This document shows, in pieces, positions 6,972 to 16,084 of a stretch of 64,000 nucleotides of DNA; within the stretch, counting starts at the first letter, position 1; the number at the start of each line of letters is the position of its first letter. A program made the position numbers and the translations under genes. Origin of the DNA: Pseudoalteromonas sp. 3D05 (GTDB taxonomy: Bacteria > Pseudomonadota > Gammaproteobacteria > Enterobacterales > Alteromonadaceae); contig NZ_PDUS01000021.1 of the NCBI RefSeq assembly GCF_002723455.1, forward strand, positions 1 to 64,000, read 5' to 3'. The notes beneath the pieces are model-generated. The model did no database searches and was not told the DNA's origin. It saw only the letters and a program-made list of their open reading frames with translations.

Positions 6972-8891
6972 TTACTTGTCGTCTTTCACTTCTTCGAACT
7001 CTGCATCTACAACGTCGTCATCTTGCTTAGCTGACTGTTGTGGTTGCTCACCAGCGTCGCCGCCAGTTTGTTGTGCTTTAGCTTGTGCAATTTCCATCAA
7101 TTTTTGTGATTTCTCAGCAAGAGCTTGAGTTTTTGCTTCAATCTCTTCTTTTTTGTCACTCTTGATTGCTGTTTCTAGGTCAACAACAGCCGCTTCTATT
7201 GCTTCTTTGTCTTCGCTAGGCAATGCATCGCCAGCTTCTTCGATTTGCTTACGCGTACCGTGAACCATTGCATCAGCTTGGTTACGAGTCGCTACAAGCT
7301 CTTCGAACTTTTTATCTTCTTCAGCGTTAGCTTCTGCATCACGAACCATTTTTTCAACTTCTTCGTCACTCAGACCTGAAGACGCTTGAATCGTGATCTT
7401 TTGCTCTTTACCTGTATCTTTATCTTTTGCTGATACATGTAAGATACCATCCGCATCTACGTCGAAAGTAACTTCGATTTGTGGTGTACCACGTTGCGCA
7501 GGACGAATACCTTCTAGGTTAAATTGACCTAGAGATTTATTATCACTTGCGCGTTTACGCTCACCTTGTAATACGTGAATAGTAACCGCTGCTTGATTGT
7601 CTTCAGCTGTTGAGAAAGTTTGCGATTTCTTAGTAGGAATCGTTGTATTTTTCTCAATTAGCGCAGTCATTACAGAACCCATTGTCTCAATACCTAGAGA
7701 CAGTGGAGAAACGTCTAGTAATAGTACGTCTTTAACGTCACCTGCAAGTACGCCACCTTGAATCGCCGCGCCTACTGCTACTGCTTCATCAGGGTTAACG
7801 TCTTTACGTGGGTCTTTACCAAAGAACTCAGCCACTGTTTTTTGTACTAACGGCATACGTGTTTGACCACCAACAAGAATGATATCGTTGATGTCGCTTA
7901 CAGATAAATCCGCATCAGCAAGTGCACGTTTAAGTGGTTCAATTGACTTAGTTACTAAGTCTTCAACTAGTGACTCAAGCTTAGCACGTGTCAATTTCAC
8001 GTTCATGTGCTTAGGACCTGATGCGTCAGCAGTTACATACGGAAGATTTACTTCAGTAGACTGTGCCGATGAAAGCTCAATTTTTGCTTTTTCTGCTGCT
8101 TCTTTAACACGTTGCATTGCAAGTGGATCAGCTTTTAAGTCAACGCCTTGGTCTTTCTTAAACTCAGCAACTAGGTAGTTGATTACGCGGTTATCGAAAT
8201 CTTCACCACCTAAGTGAGTGTCACCGTTAGTCGCAAGTACTTCAAACGTGTGCTCGCCTTCAACTTCGTCAATCTCGATGATTGATAAATCGAAAGTACC
8301 GCCACCTAAGTCGTAAACGGCTACAATGTTTTCGCCTTTGTTTTTATCCATACCGTATGCAAGTGCAGCGGCTGTAGGCTCATTGATGATACGTTTAACT
8401 TCTAGACCCGCGATACGGCCAGCATCTTTCGTTGCTTGACGTTGTGAATCGTTAAAGTATGCAGGTACTGTGATAACGGCTTCAGTTACTTCTTCACCTA
8501 AGAAGTCTTCCGCTGTTTTCTTCATTTTTTTCAGTACTTCTGCTGAAATTTGTGGTGCCGCACGCTTTTCGCCGCCCGCTTCAACCCATGCATCGCCATT
8601 ATCAGCTTTGATGATTTGAAATGGCATGATACCGATATCGCGTTGCACTTCTTCGTCTTCAAAACGACGACCGATTAAACGCTTAATCGCAAATAAAGTG
8701 TTAGTTGGATTTGTTACTGCTTGACGTTTTGCAGATTGACCAACTAATGTTTCACCATCTTGCGTGTACGCAATAATGGATGGTGTTGTACGATCGCCTT
8801 CCGCATTTTCAATTACGCGTGCTTTATCGCCATCTAGTACTGCAACACAAGAGTTAGTAGTACCTAAATCGATTCCAATAATTTTACCCAT
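6972..8891 (-). CDS. dnaK: molecular chaperone DnaK (Hsp70)
   Basis: ATP-dependent cytoplasmic chaperone. The 639-residue product matches the family length. The nucleotide-binding domain (about 1-380) carries GIDLGTTNSCVAV near the start, the VPAYFNDSQRQAT segment and the phosphate loop DLGGGTFD. The substrate-binding domain follows, and the alpha-helical lid ends in the acidic tail DAEFEEVKDD typical of proteobacterial DnaK. A clear ribosome-binding site (GGAGA) precedes the ATG. A sigma32-type promoter lies about 45 bases upstream, so heat-shock control is likely. grpE is not adjacent; the neighbouring upstream gene is a divergent thioesterase. Confidence 0.98.
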   Translation of the reverse strand: MGKIIGIDLGTTNSCVAVLDGDKARVIENAEGDRTTPSIIAYTQDGETLVGQSAKRQAVTNPTNTLFAIKRLIGRRFEDEEVQRDIGIMPFQIIKADNGDAWVEAGGEKRAAPQISAEVLKKMKKTAEDFLGEEVTEAVITVPAYFNDSQRQATKDAGRIAGLEVKRIINEPTAAALAYGMDKNKGENIVAVYDLGGGTFDLSIIEIDEVEGEHTFEVLATNGDTHLGGEDFDNRVINYLVAEFKKDQGVDLKADPLAMQRVKEAAEKAKIELSSAQSTEVNLPYVTADASGPKHMNVKLTRAKLESLVEDLVTKSIEPLKRALADADLSVSDINDIILVGGQTRMPLVQKTVAEFFGKDPRKDVNPDEAVAVGAAIQGGVLAGDVKDVLLLDVSPLSLGIETMGSVMTALIEKNTTIPTKKSQTFSTAEDNQAAVTIHVLQGERKRASDNKSLGQFNLEGIRPAQRGTPQIEVTFDVDADGILHVSAKDKDTGKEQKITIQASSGLSDEEVEKMVRDAEANAEEDKKFEELVATRNQADAMVHGTRKQIEEAGDALPSEDKEAIEAAVVDLETAIKSDKKEEIEAKTQALAEKSQKLMEIAQAKAQQTGGDAGEQPQQSAKQDDDVVDAEFEEVKDDK

Positions 8892-8936
8892 GAATCATCT
8901 CCAACTTCAAAATTCGTTAATACGTTCGATGACTAG

Positions 8937-8966
8937 TAAATAGGGATGCCCCAAACTGAATTCAAC
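8937..8966 (-). promoter_or_regulatory. sigma32 heat-shock promoter of dnaK
   Basis: On the minus strand the sequence reads GTTGAAT, 14 bases, then CCCTATTTA. This closely follows the sigma32 (RpoH) consensus CTTGAAA-N13-15-CCCCATNTA. Transcription would start roughly 35-40 bases before the dnaK ATG. Confidence 0.75.
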
Positions 8967-9067
8967 TGTAAAAATGAAAAAAAAGTGATTTTTTGTCATT
9001 TATTTTGCAAATAACTTAATAACAAGTCTGAGTTGATGTTTTTTAGACCATTTGAGCACGCTTTCAC

Positions 9068-9084
9068 AAGTGGTCTGATCAGTT
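9068..9084 (+). promoter_or_regulatory. candidate FadR operator before the thioesterase gene
   Basis: AAGTGGTCTGATCAGTT matches the FadR consensus AACTGGTCNGACCAGTT at 14 of 16 defined positions and is nearly palindromic. It sits just upstream of a TATAAA-like -10 box (9094-9099), over the -35 region, a position suited to repression. Confidence 0.6.
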
Positions 9085-9134
9085 TTTGTATGATATAAAT
9101 TAAACAAATAACATTTTATTCCAAAGGAACGGCT

Positions 9135-9950
9135 ATGCACTTTGATGATTTACTCCAAGCTGCAACACAAATCGGTAACATGTCTGCACTTGAACAAAAA
9201 ACGGCGACCATGCAATTTCCTGCTAATTGGTGCCAAGGTAGAACTGCATTTGGTGGGTTATCTGCATCACTACTTTATCAAGCCATGCGCCAACAGATTG
9301 AGCCATCGCGACGTTTACTGTCATTAAGTACAAATTTTGTAGGGCCATTATTAGCCGACACCGGCTTTTCATTGCACGTTGAAATATTACGAGAAGGTAA
9401 AAATAGCACACAAGTTTTAGCCAAAGCCGTACAAAATGATCAAGTAAGTGTAATTGTGCAGGCTTGCTTTGCTAAAGCGCGTAACTCCGGCGTTCATGTA
9501 CCCGTTTCGAAAGAAATGACATTAAAACCTGTGGATCCTCGCTATACGCTTCCTTTTAAATCGGGTGCCATGCCTGAGTTTTTCCAACATGTTGATTTAT
9601 GTCCGCAACAAGGTGGTATGCCGTTTGTTGGCGCTGATACATCACACTTAGGTGGTTGGATGAAACTAAAACACACCCCAGCACAATTGAACGAAGCGCA
9701 CGTTATTGCGCTCACCGATGCTTGGCCACCCACTTTATTGCAGATGTTTAACCAACCGGCTCCTGCAAGTAGTATGTCTTGGTATTTAGAATTTGTACAA
9801 GAGCCCCAATTAGGGGCAAATGAATGGTTAGGGTTTGAAGCAATTACTCATCACTGTAAAGATGGATATGGACTTGAAGATGGGTCTATTTGGTCACAAT
9901 CAGGGGAACTTATTGCGCTAACACGACAAACGGTTGCTTTATTTGATTAG
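9135..9950 (+). CDS. TesB-like acyl-CoA thioesterase (double hotdog)
   Basis: Predicted to hydrolyse acyl-CoA thioesters to free acid and CoA in the cytoplasm. The 271-residue length fits two tandem hotdog domains: the first carries GRTAFGGLSASLLYQA near residue 35, the second ALTDAWPPTLLQM near residue 190, a pattern of the TesB/4HBT_3 thioesterases. No signal peptide is visible. AAGGA seven bases before the ATG fixes the start. The gene is divergent from dnaK and preceded by a strong FadR-like operator, which supports a role in fatty-acid turnover. Its stop overlaps the 3' end of the convergent gene by 12 bases. The exact chain-length preference cannot be read from sequence. Confidence 0.85.
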   Translation: MHFDDLLQAATQIGNMSALEQKTATMQFPANWCQGRTAFGGLSASLLYQAMRQQIEPSRRLLSLSTNFVGPLLADTGFSLHVEILREGKNSTQVLAKAVQNDQVSVIVQACFAKARNSGVHVPVSKEMTLKPVDPRYTLPFKSGAMPEFFQHVDLCPQQGGMPFVGADTSHLGGWMKLKHTPAQLNEAHVIALTDAWPPTLLQMFNQPAPASSMSWYLEFVQEPQLGANEWLGFEAITHHCKDGYGLEDGSIWSQSGELIALTRQTVALFD

Positions 9951-10715
9951 GCCATCGTAAGAGGCCTTTGCATAATTAGTACCATCGAAGGTCATAATCG
10001 CATTATATTCACCACTTTTTTTGATATGGGCTAAGCCCATATCAAACAGCTCTTGTAAGGGTTTATCATTGAAGTACGCTGGGCGCGCAGCTTCACTAAA
10101 TATAGGGTGAATTGTTATTTCTTTTGTGTTGTTCTCTAGCTGATACTGCTGTAAGTAATACAAAAACACTCGCTTTTCGAGTACCACTACATCGACCCAC
10201 TCTTTCATTAAGTGATCAACCTGAGCCGCCTGATTGACGACCTCTTCATAGTAATTTAATTTCGTTGTTACCTTTTTATATGGGTGAGGTAAGAACGCCG
10301 TCGCGTTTTGAAAGGCCAATACACTTTTACCTGTTAACGCATACACCGAGTTTATCTTGAAATTATTTTTAGTCAGGCTCACGGCCACATTTTGATAGGA
10401 TAAAAGACTTTGGCTTGGGTAAATCCCCTCGATTCGAGAACCTGCGTAATTCACTGCAACATCTATTTCAGCCTGCTCTAAAGAATGTTCTACGCGTTTA
10501 TTCGACATGTAAATAATATTCAGATCAGTAATGCCTTGGCTTTTAAAAGCCGCCTTAATTAACTCTAACTGTAAACCCGAGTTATTTTTACTAAATACAT
10601 ATGGGGGTAATGAAGGGCTTACGCCAATATTGACACGGTTAGTTGATTTTTGCTCTGTGAGAGCATGTAAGCTTACGCTAAATAAAATTAAGCAAAAACA
10701 AAGTAGTTTAATCAC
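9939..10715 (-). CDS. periplasmic solute-binding-like protein (SBP_bac_3 type)
   Basis: A stand-alone periplasmic binding-protein-like gene. From the GTG at 10713-10715, which has AAGGG six bases upstream, the product has 258 residues and starts with a signal peptide (IKLLCFCLILFSVSLHA). The mature part begins NIGVSPSLPPYVF and continues with a two-lobed pattern like the amino-acid-binding SBP_bac_3 family (LIKAAFKSQG, then DVAVNYAGSR). No transporter permease or ATPase is nearby, so it may be an orphan sensor-type or degenerate binding protein of the kind common in Alteromonadales. A longer frame reaches 10772 but lacks a ribosome-binding site and a signal peptide at its start. The ligand is unknown. 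Confidence 0.75.
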   Translation of the reverse strand: MIKLLCFCLILFSVSLHALTEQKSTNRVNIGVSPSLPPYVFSKNNSGLQLELIKAAFKSQGITDLNIIYMSNKRVEHSLEQAEIDVAVNYAGSRIEGIYPSQSLLSYQNVAVSLTKNNFKINSVYALTGKSVLAFQNATAFLPHPYKKVTTKLNYYEEVVNQAAQVDHLMKEWVDVVVLEKRVFLYYLQQYQLENNTKEITIHPIFSEAARPAYFNDKPLQELFDMGLAHIKKSGEYNAIMTFDGTNYAKASYDGLIK

Positions 10716-10775
10716 AAATTGACCCTTGAGGCATAATTTACGCCTATTGCGTGTATGTATGACTCCATTCATTGT

Positions 10776-10879
10776 TATACCGAAACCACCTCAAGGTGCG
10801 AGCGTCGTTGCAAAGTATCACCTTGATATTGAGCCCCTGCGAAACGCTGAATTCTGCACCTTAAGGTGGCTTGGGTATA
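10776..10879. repeat. 104-bp inverted-repeat element (MITE/REP-like)
   Basis: Both ends carry a roughly 24-base imperfect inverted repeat. The left end begins TATACC and contains CCACCTCAAGGTGC; the right end contains GCACCTTAAGGTGG and finishes GGGTATA. About 20 of the aligned positions agree, and each arm itself contains a small palindrome. No coding capacity. It lies between two divergent genes and its right end abuts a TATAAT box that may serve pqiA. Only one copy is visible in this window. Confidence 0.7.
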
Positions 10880-10962
10880 TACTTATAATAGTGTATTTAA
10901 AACAATCATCCAATTGTAATTCACATTTATTTGATGCAAACTTTAATTCGTATGTACTTTAT

Positions 10963-12195
10963 TTGGCTATCACATTGCAAACAGCTTGTCCTAACTGTGA
11001 CCTAATTATAGATGTTCCTCAAATAGCAGCAAAACAAATAGCTGTGTGCCCGCATTGCCACACGAAATTATCTACTGCAAATACAAATAACGACTCCCTT
11101 ATTGTGGCACTAAGTATCAGTGCGTTAATCATGCTTTTAAGCAGTATGTTCTACCCTTTTATTTCATTTAGCAGCAGCGGTATTACGCAAACAATCACGC
11201 TACCCGATGCAGCAAAAATTTTATTTAATTATGACAGTGAATTACTCGGTATCTTTATTGATGTGAGCATTATTGGCTTGCCCATGGCGTTACTTGCCTT
11301 ACTGATTCCATTACATTTAGGAGCTTTAAAAGTACTGCCTTTTACTATTGCAAAGCGGTTACTTAAGTTCACATTGGCATTAGAACCGTGGATCATGTGT
11401 GAAATTTTTCTGATTGGTGTGCTTGTCAGTATGGTTAAGATTATGTCGATGGCAGACATTAGTTTTGGGATTAGCTTTTGGGCTTATATCTGCTTCGTCA
11501 TTTTGTATATTGCCGCACTTACGCACTTAAACCGTCAACGTCTATGGGAGCAAGTCCGCCCACTCGCTAATATTAGTGAAGCAAACAATGGCGACAGAGG
11601 CATCGATAAAAATATTAGAGCATGTCATGTGTGTCACCAATTATCCGAATATGAATATTGTCCCCGCTGCCACAGTAAAGCTCATGTTCGAAACCCTAAC
11701 AGTATTCAAAAAGCACTCGCGTGGTTATTAACTTCCGTTGCCTGTTATATACCTGCAAATATGTTTCCTATTATGTATACCACTAGCTTGGGTGATCAAA
11801 CGCCTTCTACACTTATTGGTGGTGTTATTGTGTTATGGCAAGCAGGTTCGTACCCCATCGCTATAATTATATTTTTGGCTAGTGTGGTTGTGCCACTAGC
11901 AAAAGCACTCATCTTATTTTTTTTATGTATTATCGTTAAATACCCAGCAAGCAGTCAGTCAAAACGGTATACCAAAGTGTATCAATTAACTGAATTTATT
12001 GGTAAATGGTCTATGATTGATGTATTTGTTGTCGCAATTCTAGTAGCCTTGGTTCAGTTAGGTAATTTAATGTCTGTAAGCCCAGGCCTAGGGACTGTAT
12101 TTTTTACTGCTATGGTGCTCAGCCAAATGATGGCAGCCCACGCATTCGACCCTCGTCTGCTTTGGGATTCGCCAAATACCGTTACACGTAATTAG
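10963..12195 (+). CDS. pqiA: intermembrane transport protein PqiA
   Basis: Inner-membrane partner of the PqiABC system, which moves lipids between inner and outer membrane and is linked to membrane-stress tolerance. The product has the PqiA pattern twice: a zinc-ribbon-like CPNC...CPHC segment then four membrane helices, and CHVC...CPRC then four more helices. The start is uncertain. The frame is open back to 10726 but that extension runs through a repeat element and is not PqiA-like. No ATG exists near the family start; TTG at 10963 gives 410 residues, close to the usual 417, while GTG at 10891 would add 24. Eight bases separate it from pqiB. Confidence 0.88.
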   Translation: MAITLQTACPNCDLIIDVPQIAAKQIAVCPHCHTKLSTANTNNDSLIVALSISALIMLLSSMFYPFISFSSSGITQTITLPDAAKILFNYDSELLGIFIDVSIIGLPMALLALLIPLHLGALKVLPFTIAKRLLKFTLALEPWIMCEIFLIGVLVSMVKIMSMADISFGISFWAYICFVILYIAALTHLNRQRLWEQVRPLANISEANNGDRGIDKNIRACHVCHQLSEYEYCPRCHSKAHVRNPNSIQKALAWLLTSVACYIPANMFPIMYTTSLGDQTPSTLIGGVIVLWQAGSYPIAIIIFLASVVVPLAKALILFFLCIIVKYPASSQSKRYTKVYQLTEFIGKWSMIDVFVVAILVALVQLGNLMSVSPGLGTVFFTAMVLSQMMAAHAFDPRLLWDSPNTVTRN

Positions 12196-12203
12196 AGATA
12201 GTC

Positions 12204-13859
12204 ATGAATGAAACAGCCAACGTAAAACAAGAGCCTCGCATTTCTGCTATTTGGATTATTCCTATAATAGCCCTATTTGTTGGTGCATGGATGTTGTATC
12301 AATATCAGGCAAACAAAGGAGCGACTATATATATTACCATGGCACAAGCTGAAGGAATTATTGCCGGTAAAACAGAAATTAAAGTTCGTAGCGTAAAGAT
12401 AGGCCAAATAGACCACATCCGATTATCTGATGATAAAAACAGCGTTATTGCGCGAGCGCAAATAGATAAACACTACGATAGTTTACTTACCGATGATGCT
12501 AATATTTGGGTGGTAAAGCCACGGATTGATGAAACTGGTATCAGTGGCATGAGTACATTACTTTCAGGTGTATATTTAGAATTTGCACCGGGTGAAAGTA
12601 ACCTAATGAAAGAACATTTTATATTACAAGACGAGCCCGCATTAATTGGTAAAGATGTTAAAGGTGGTCGGTTTGTTTTACAAAGCTATAATGCCGAAGT
12701 AATGGATGTAAGTACCAGCATTTATTATAAAAACTATAAAATTGGCCAAGTTGAAACCGCCACTTTTGATTGGAAAAATCAAGCGATGAAGTACGGCATC
12801 TTCATCAATGAGCCATATCAAAACTTAATAACCCTTAATTCAATTTTTTGGGTCAACGCGGGGGTAGAAATTGATTTATCAGCTGATGGTATTAACGTTA
12901 ATACGGGCTCTTTAAGTAAACTACTTAAAGGCGGTATTTCTGTTGGTCTACCTGAACAACAAGCCCCTGGTGATTTAGCCAATGATGGTCATGCATTTTC
13001 ATTAAGTAAAAGTTATAAGCATGCCCTTGAAGAACGTTTTTATGATTTTGATTACTACCTAATTGAATTTGAGCAATCTATACGTGGCTTAAGGCCTGGC
13101 GCCCCAGTTGAATACCGGGGTATGCGTGTCGGAACAGTCGTAGAAGCACCAGCCAATGTGATGATTGATGGTGTGCCTGCCCATTTTAGAACTGATAATA
13201 CAGCCGTACCTGCTCTTATTAAAATTGAATATGGCCGCATATATCATAACAGCAACCAAGCTCGCGATTTTTGGCGAGGCAACGTCGAAGGGTGGATTAA
13301 AAATGGTTTACGCGCCTCGCTTAAACCAGGGAACCTGCTCACTGGTGCCGTGTATGTTGATTTTGATATATATAACGATGCTGATGACGCTGAACTAACA
13401 ACTGTGTCTCAATATCAAGTGTTTCCGAGTGTTTCAAGTGGGATCACGGTATTGGCTGATCAAGTTTCGGATGTACTGAATAAGGTGAACAACCTAAAAA
13501 TTGAAGACAGTTTAGCCCAAATGCAATCTACATTTACTGATTATCAGGCGCTTGCCAATGAAATGCGTGACTTGCTTAATCAACAAGATACACAAAATTT
13601 ACCCGGCGATATTAACCGCAACTTTGCTGAAATGACCAAAAGCATGCAACAATTTGATGTCACAATGAAACAGTTTGAAAAAACCATGGCCAGCTATCAG
13701 CAAGGGTCGCAATTTCACCATCAATTACAACAAACGCTTTCTGAATTTAAACGCTTAAGTGAAGAGTTACAACCTTTAACACGCGGCCTAAATGAGCAGC
13801 CAAACATGTTCATTTTTGATAAATCATTACCAGCAGACCCAACACCGAGGAAACAATAA
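12204..13859 (+). CDS. pqiB: intermembrane transport protein PqiB (MCE family)
   Basis: The 551-residue product has one N-terminal membrane helix (about residues 14-32, IWIIPIIALFVGAWMLYQY) and then three MCE/MlaD domains (starting near residues 40, 158 and 280), ending in a coiled-coil region (about 430-530) rich in Gln and Glu. In the family, MCE rings and the C-terminal helical tube form a periplasm-spanning hydrophobic channel. It is encoded between pqiA and pqiC, with a start nine bases after the pqiA stop and a stop directly abutting the pqiC start. Length agrees with E. coli PqiB. Confidence 0.93.
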   Translation: MNETANVKQEPRISAIWIIPIIALFVGAWMLYQYQANKGATIYITMAQAEGIIAGKTEIKVRSVKIGQIDHIRLSDDKNSVIARAQIDKHYDSLLTDDANIWVVKPRIDETGISGMSTLLSGVYLEFAPGESNLMKEHFILQDEPALIGKDVKGGRFVLQSYNAEVMDVSTSIYYKNYKIGQVETATFDWKNQAMKYGIFINEPYQNLITLNSIFWVNAGVEIDLSADGINVNTGSLSKLLKGGISVGLPEQQAPGDLANDGHAFSLSKSYKHALEERFYDFDYYLIEFEQSIRGLRPGAPVEYRGMRVGTVVEAPANVMIDGVPAHFRTDNTAVPALIKIEYGRIYHNSNQARDFWRGNVEGWIKNGLRASLKPGNLLTGAVYVDFDIYNDADDAELTTVSQYQVFPSVSSGITVLADQVSDVLNKVNNLKIEDSLAQMQSTFTDYQALANEMRDLLNQQDTQNLPGDINRNFAEMTKSMQQFDVTMKQFEKTMASYQQGSQFHHQLQQTLSEFKRLSEELQPLTRGLNEQPNMFIFDKSLPADPTPRKQ

Positions 13860-14495
13860 ATGCGTATCTTCAGTTTAATAAACACGCTACTCGTTACCTG
13901 CATGCTAGGAATCGCTGGCTGTAGTCAGTCATTAAATGCTCCTGTGAAGTATTTTCAGTTTAATCAGAAAATAACTCCTTCAGCGCGCACGAGTGAGAAC
14001 ACCGATTTACAGTTACGTATATTAACCGTCAACCTACGTGGTGCTTTAAATAATCGCGGTATTGCACTAGAGGTAGATAATAACCAAGTCACATCGGCAA
14101 ATTATCATTTATGGAGCGAAGCGCCAGATATTATGCTAACAACCAGTGCTCATCAAACACTGTTTACCCAATTAGATTCATGGATGGTCGTCAAAGGATT
14201 ACCTGTAATTACCGACACCGACCAACAAACTTTTTATGAGATTGAATATGAAATTCACCACTTTAATGGTGACAATGCTGGCAATGCTGATATCTCTGGC
14301 CTGTGGCGGCTTTACCACACAACATTTGAGAATGGGCGCACATTAAAAGAGATTCACTACTTTAGTGAATTGACCCCGTTGATAGATGATGATTATAAAG
14401 GGCTTGTTGAAACACTTGAAAAAACATGGTCGGCAGTCAACCTAAACGTTGCAGAGCAATTAAAAGCAATGCAAATTAAAGTTACAACGCCTTAA
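13860..14495 (+). CDS. pqiC: outer-membrane lipoprotein PqiC
   Basis: Third member of the PqiABC operon, thought to anchor the PqiB channel at the outer membrane. The 211-residue product has a lipoprotein signal peptide with the lipobox GIAGC (Cys near residue 20) and the ABC-type transport auxiliary lipoprotein (DUF330) fold signature: YFQF near the mature start, then RGIALEV and a Trp-rich central segment. Its ATG follows the pqiB stop with no gap, so translation is probably coupled. No terminator is obvious before the convergent gene 67 bases away. Confidence 0.88.
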   Translation: MRIFSLINTLLVTCMLGIAGCSQSLNAPVKYFQFNQKITPSARTSENTDLQLRILTVNLRGALNNRGIALEVDNNQVTSANYHLWSEAPDIMLTTSAHQTLFTQLDSWMVVKGLPVITDTDQQTFYEIEYEIHHFNGDNAGNADISGLWRLYHTTFENGRTLKEIHYFSELTPLIDDDYKGLVETLEKTWSAVNLNVAEQLKAMQIKVTTP

Positions 14496-14562
14496 TGTAA
14501 AGGCAAATAGGCTGCTTGTCATGACTTGCTATTATATCTGTCATGCGGGAGAAATTTAACTT

Positions 14563-14982
14563 TTAAAGTATTTTTTGTGATGCGATATTATCTTCAGAGG
14601 TAATTGCTGAAATTGTTTGAAAGCGATTCTGAACATTTTGAATCAATTGTTCACATGCCTCCGTTGCATAGCCTTTACCGGTATACTTTGATAAAAAGGC
14701 ATAACCAATATCAGGGACATGCAGATAGTCTCTTTTAAACAACCCAACCATACCAATAGGGGTAGAGTCTTTAAGCGTTACTATATAAGGACCAAAGCCA
14801 TTTATTTGATGTGAATTTATAAATGTATTTTGAATATAATCCTGTGCCTGCTCAGGTGTATAAATGCCTTTGTCTGCAATGTTTTCATAAAAACTGGGTT
14901 GATTCAGTAAAGTTAAGATAAAAGAACTATCACTCAATTGCCCTGAACGCATTATTAGCCGTTGTGATTTAATATTATCCAT
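14563..14982 (-). pseudogene. GNAT acetyltransferase (RimJ/RimL type), C-terminally truncated
   Basis: The product resembles the RimJ/RimL branch of GNAT N-acetyltransferases: SQRLIMRSGQLSD at the start, the IGYAFLSKYTGKGYATEAC acetyl-CoA-binding segment, and TSEDNIASQKIL. In the family this last motif continues into a helix and two strands (commonly EKLGF...), giving 170-180 residues. Here a TAA follows QKIL at residue 139, and none of the other frames downstream resembles the missing end. The start is supported by AAGGA five bases before the ATG. It is probably a decaying gene; a minimal functional fold is less likely because the closing beta-strands of the fold are lost. Confidence 0.7.
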
Positions 14983-14995
14983 AACATCCTTTATA

Positions 14996-15018
14996 CAAAA
15001 ACCTCCAGACAGTGAGGC
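14996..15018 (-). terminator. possible terminator of the efflux operon
   Basis: Minus-strand GCCTCACTGTCTGGAGG followed by TTTTTG: a short stem (CCTC/GAGG plus adjacent pairs) with a T-run, 30 bases past the oxidoreductase stop. The stem is weak. Confidence 0.45.
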
Positions 15019-15048
15019 TTAATTACATTTTCAGATAATGTATTTAAT

Positions 15049-16068
15049 TTAGCTCACCTGCACAACTTGCTTTCCGGTAAAACCACCTTGTAATTGTTTA
15101 TTTAGCGAGGCAGATACATTCGAAGCATTAAACTCAACAGGAATAATACAAGGAATGGTCAGTGTATTATTTGCCAAACTTTCTAGTAGCAAATTGCCCA
15201 TAAAGCTCATTCTTTGCTGCGCACATAAGCTATTTGCAAGCCAAGCACCGCCGAGTGAAACAATACCGATATTCGGAGCTCGGCGAAACATCAGCTCTTG
15301 CTCAAATGCTGGTAGAGGGTTTAAACAAGCAATACGTCCACAAAAACGCATTAATTCAACGTTTCGAATGGTCGTTTCTCCCCCTATTGAATCCAGAACG
15401 GCATCGAAACCTTGCGGGCCGAGCTCTCGGCGAATTTTATCCGCTAATTTTTTATCGTGATAATCAAATGCAACATCGGCTCCGAGCTGTTTAACAAGCT
15501 TATGGTTGCGCTTACTTGCTGTCGTAAACACTGTTGCACCACGCTGTTTTGCAAACTGGATTGCAAACTGGCCCACTGCACCTGCACCGGCTTCAATTAA
15601 TATTGAATCCCCTTCACTTAACTGTAGTTTGTCCAATGCAATTAATGCAGACATACCTGCACAGGGTAAAGTTGCCGCATGACTTGATTTAACCGAGTCG
15701 GGGATCACTGAAACTGCAAAGTTGGGGACTTTTACGTATTGGGATAACACGCCTTGCTCACCCAAATTACCGTGGAACATTACCCGGTTCCCCACGCCTG
15801 GGAAAACACCTTTATCCGCTTTAACTACCACACCAACGGCATCCAAACCCAAAGTATGAGGGTAATTCCATTTACAAAAACCCGTTTTAGCGAACTGTGC
15901 ATCCGTGGGATTTAACCCCACATACTCCACTTTAATTAACAAATCATTCCCTGATACATCGGGCACAGGTATTTCACGTTCAGAAAGTAAAATCTGCTCG
16001 TTAGGCTCCTCGAGCACAATTGCACGCATAAGCCTTGGAATTGTTGATAAAATATCAGTATGTGGCAT
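15049..16068 (-). CDS. zinc-independent quinone oxidoreductase / MDR-family dehydrogenase
   Basis: Medium-chain dehydrogenase/reductase of the quinone-oxidoreductase type; likely NADPH-dependent. The 339-residue product has the N-terminal GroES-like domain (LIKVEYVGLNPTDAQFAKTG, about 40-65) and a Rossmann domain whose AGAGAVGQFAIQFAKQRGA segment (about 160-178) matches the GxGxxG nucleotide loop. The structural-zinc cysteine cluster of alcohol dehydrogenases is absent. It starts 16 bases after the OMF gene stop on the same strand, so it is probably the last gene of the efflux operon and may detoxify a compound that the pump also exports. That link is inferred. Substrate unknown. Confidence 0.82.
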   Translation of the reverse strand: MPHTDILSTIPRLMRAIVLEEPNEQILLSEREIPVPDVSGNDLLIKVEYVGLNPTDAQFAKTGFCKWNYPHTLGLDAVGVVVKADKGVFPGVGNRVMFHGNLGEQGVLSQYVKVPNFAVSVIPDSVKSSHAATLPCAGMSALIALDKLQLSEGDSILIEAGAGAVGQFAIQFAKQRGATVFTTASKRNHKLVKQLGADVAFDYHDKKLADKIRRELGPQGFDAVLDSIGGETTIRNVELMRFCGRIACLNPLPAFEQELMFRRAPNIGIVSLGGAWLANSLCAQQRMSFMGNLLLESLANNTLTIPCIIPVEFNASNVSASLNKQLQGGFTGKQVVQVS

Positions 16069-16084
16069 TAAAGACTCTATTTAA

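Noticed and set aside
10726..10962. N-terminal extension of PqiA
   Set aside because: The extension passes through the inverted-repeat element and shows no PqiA similarity.
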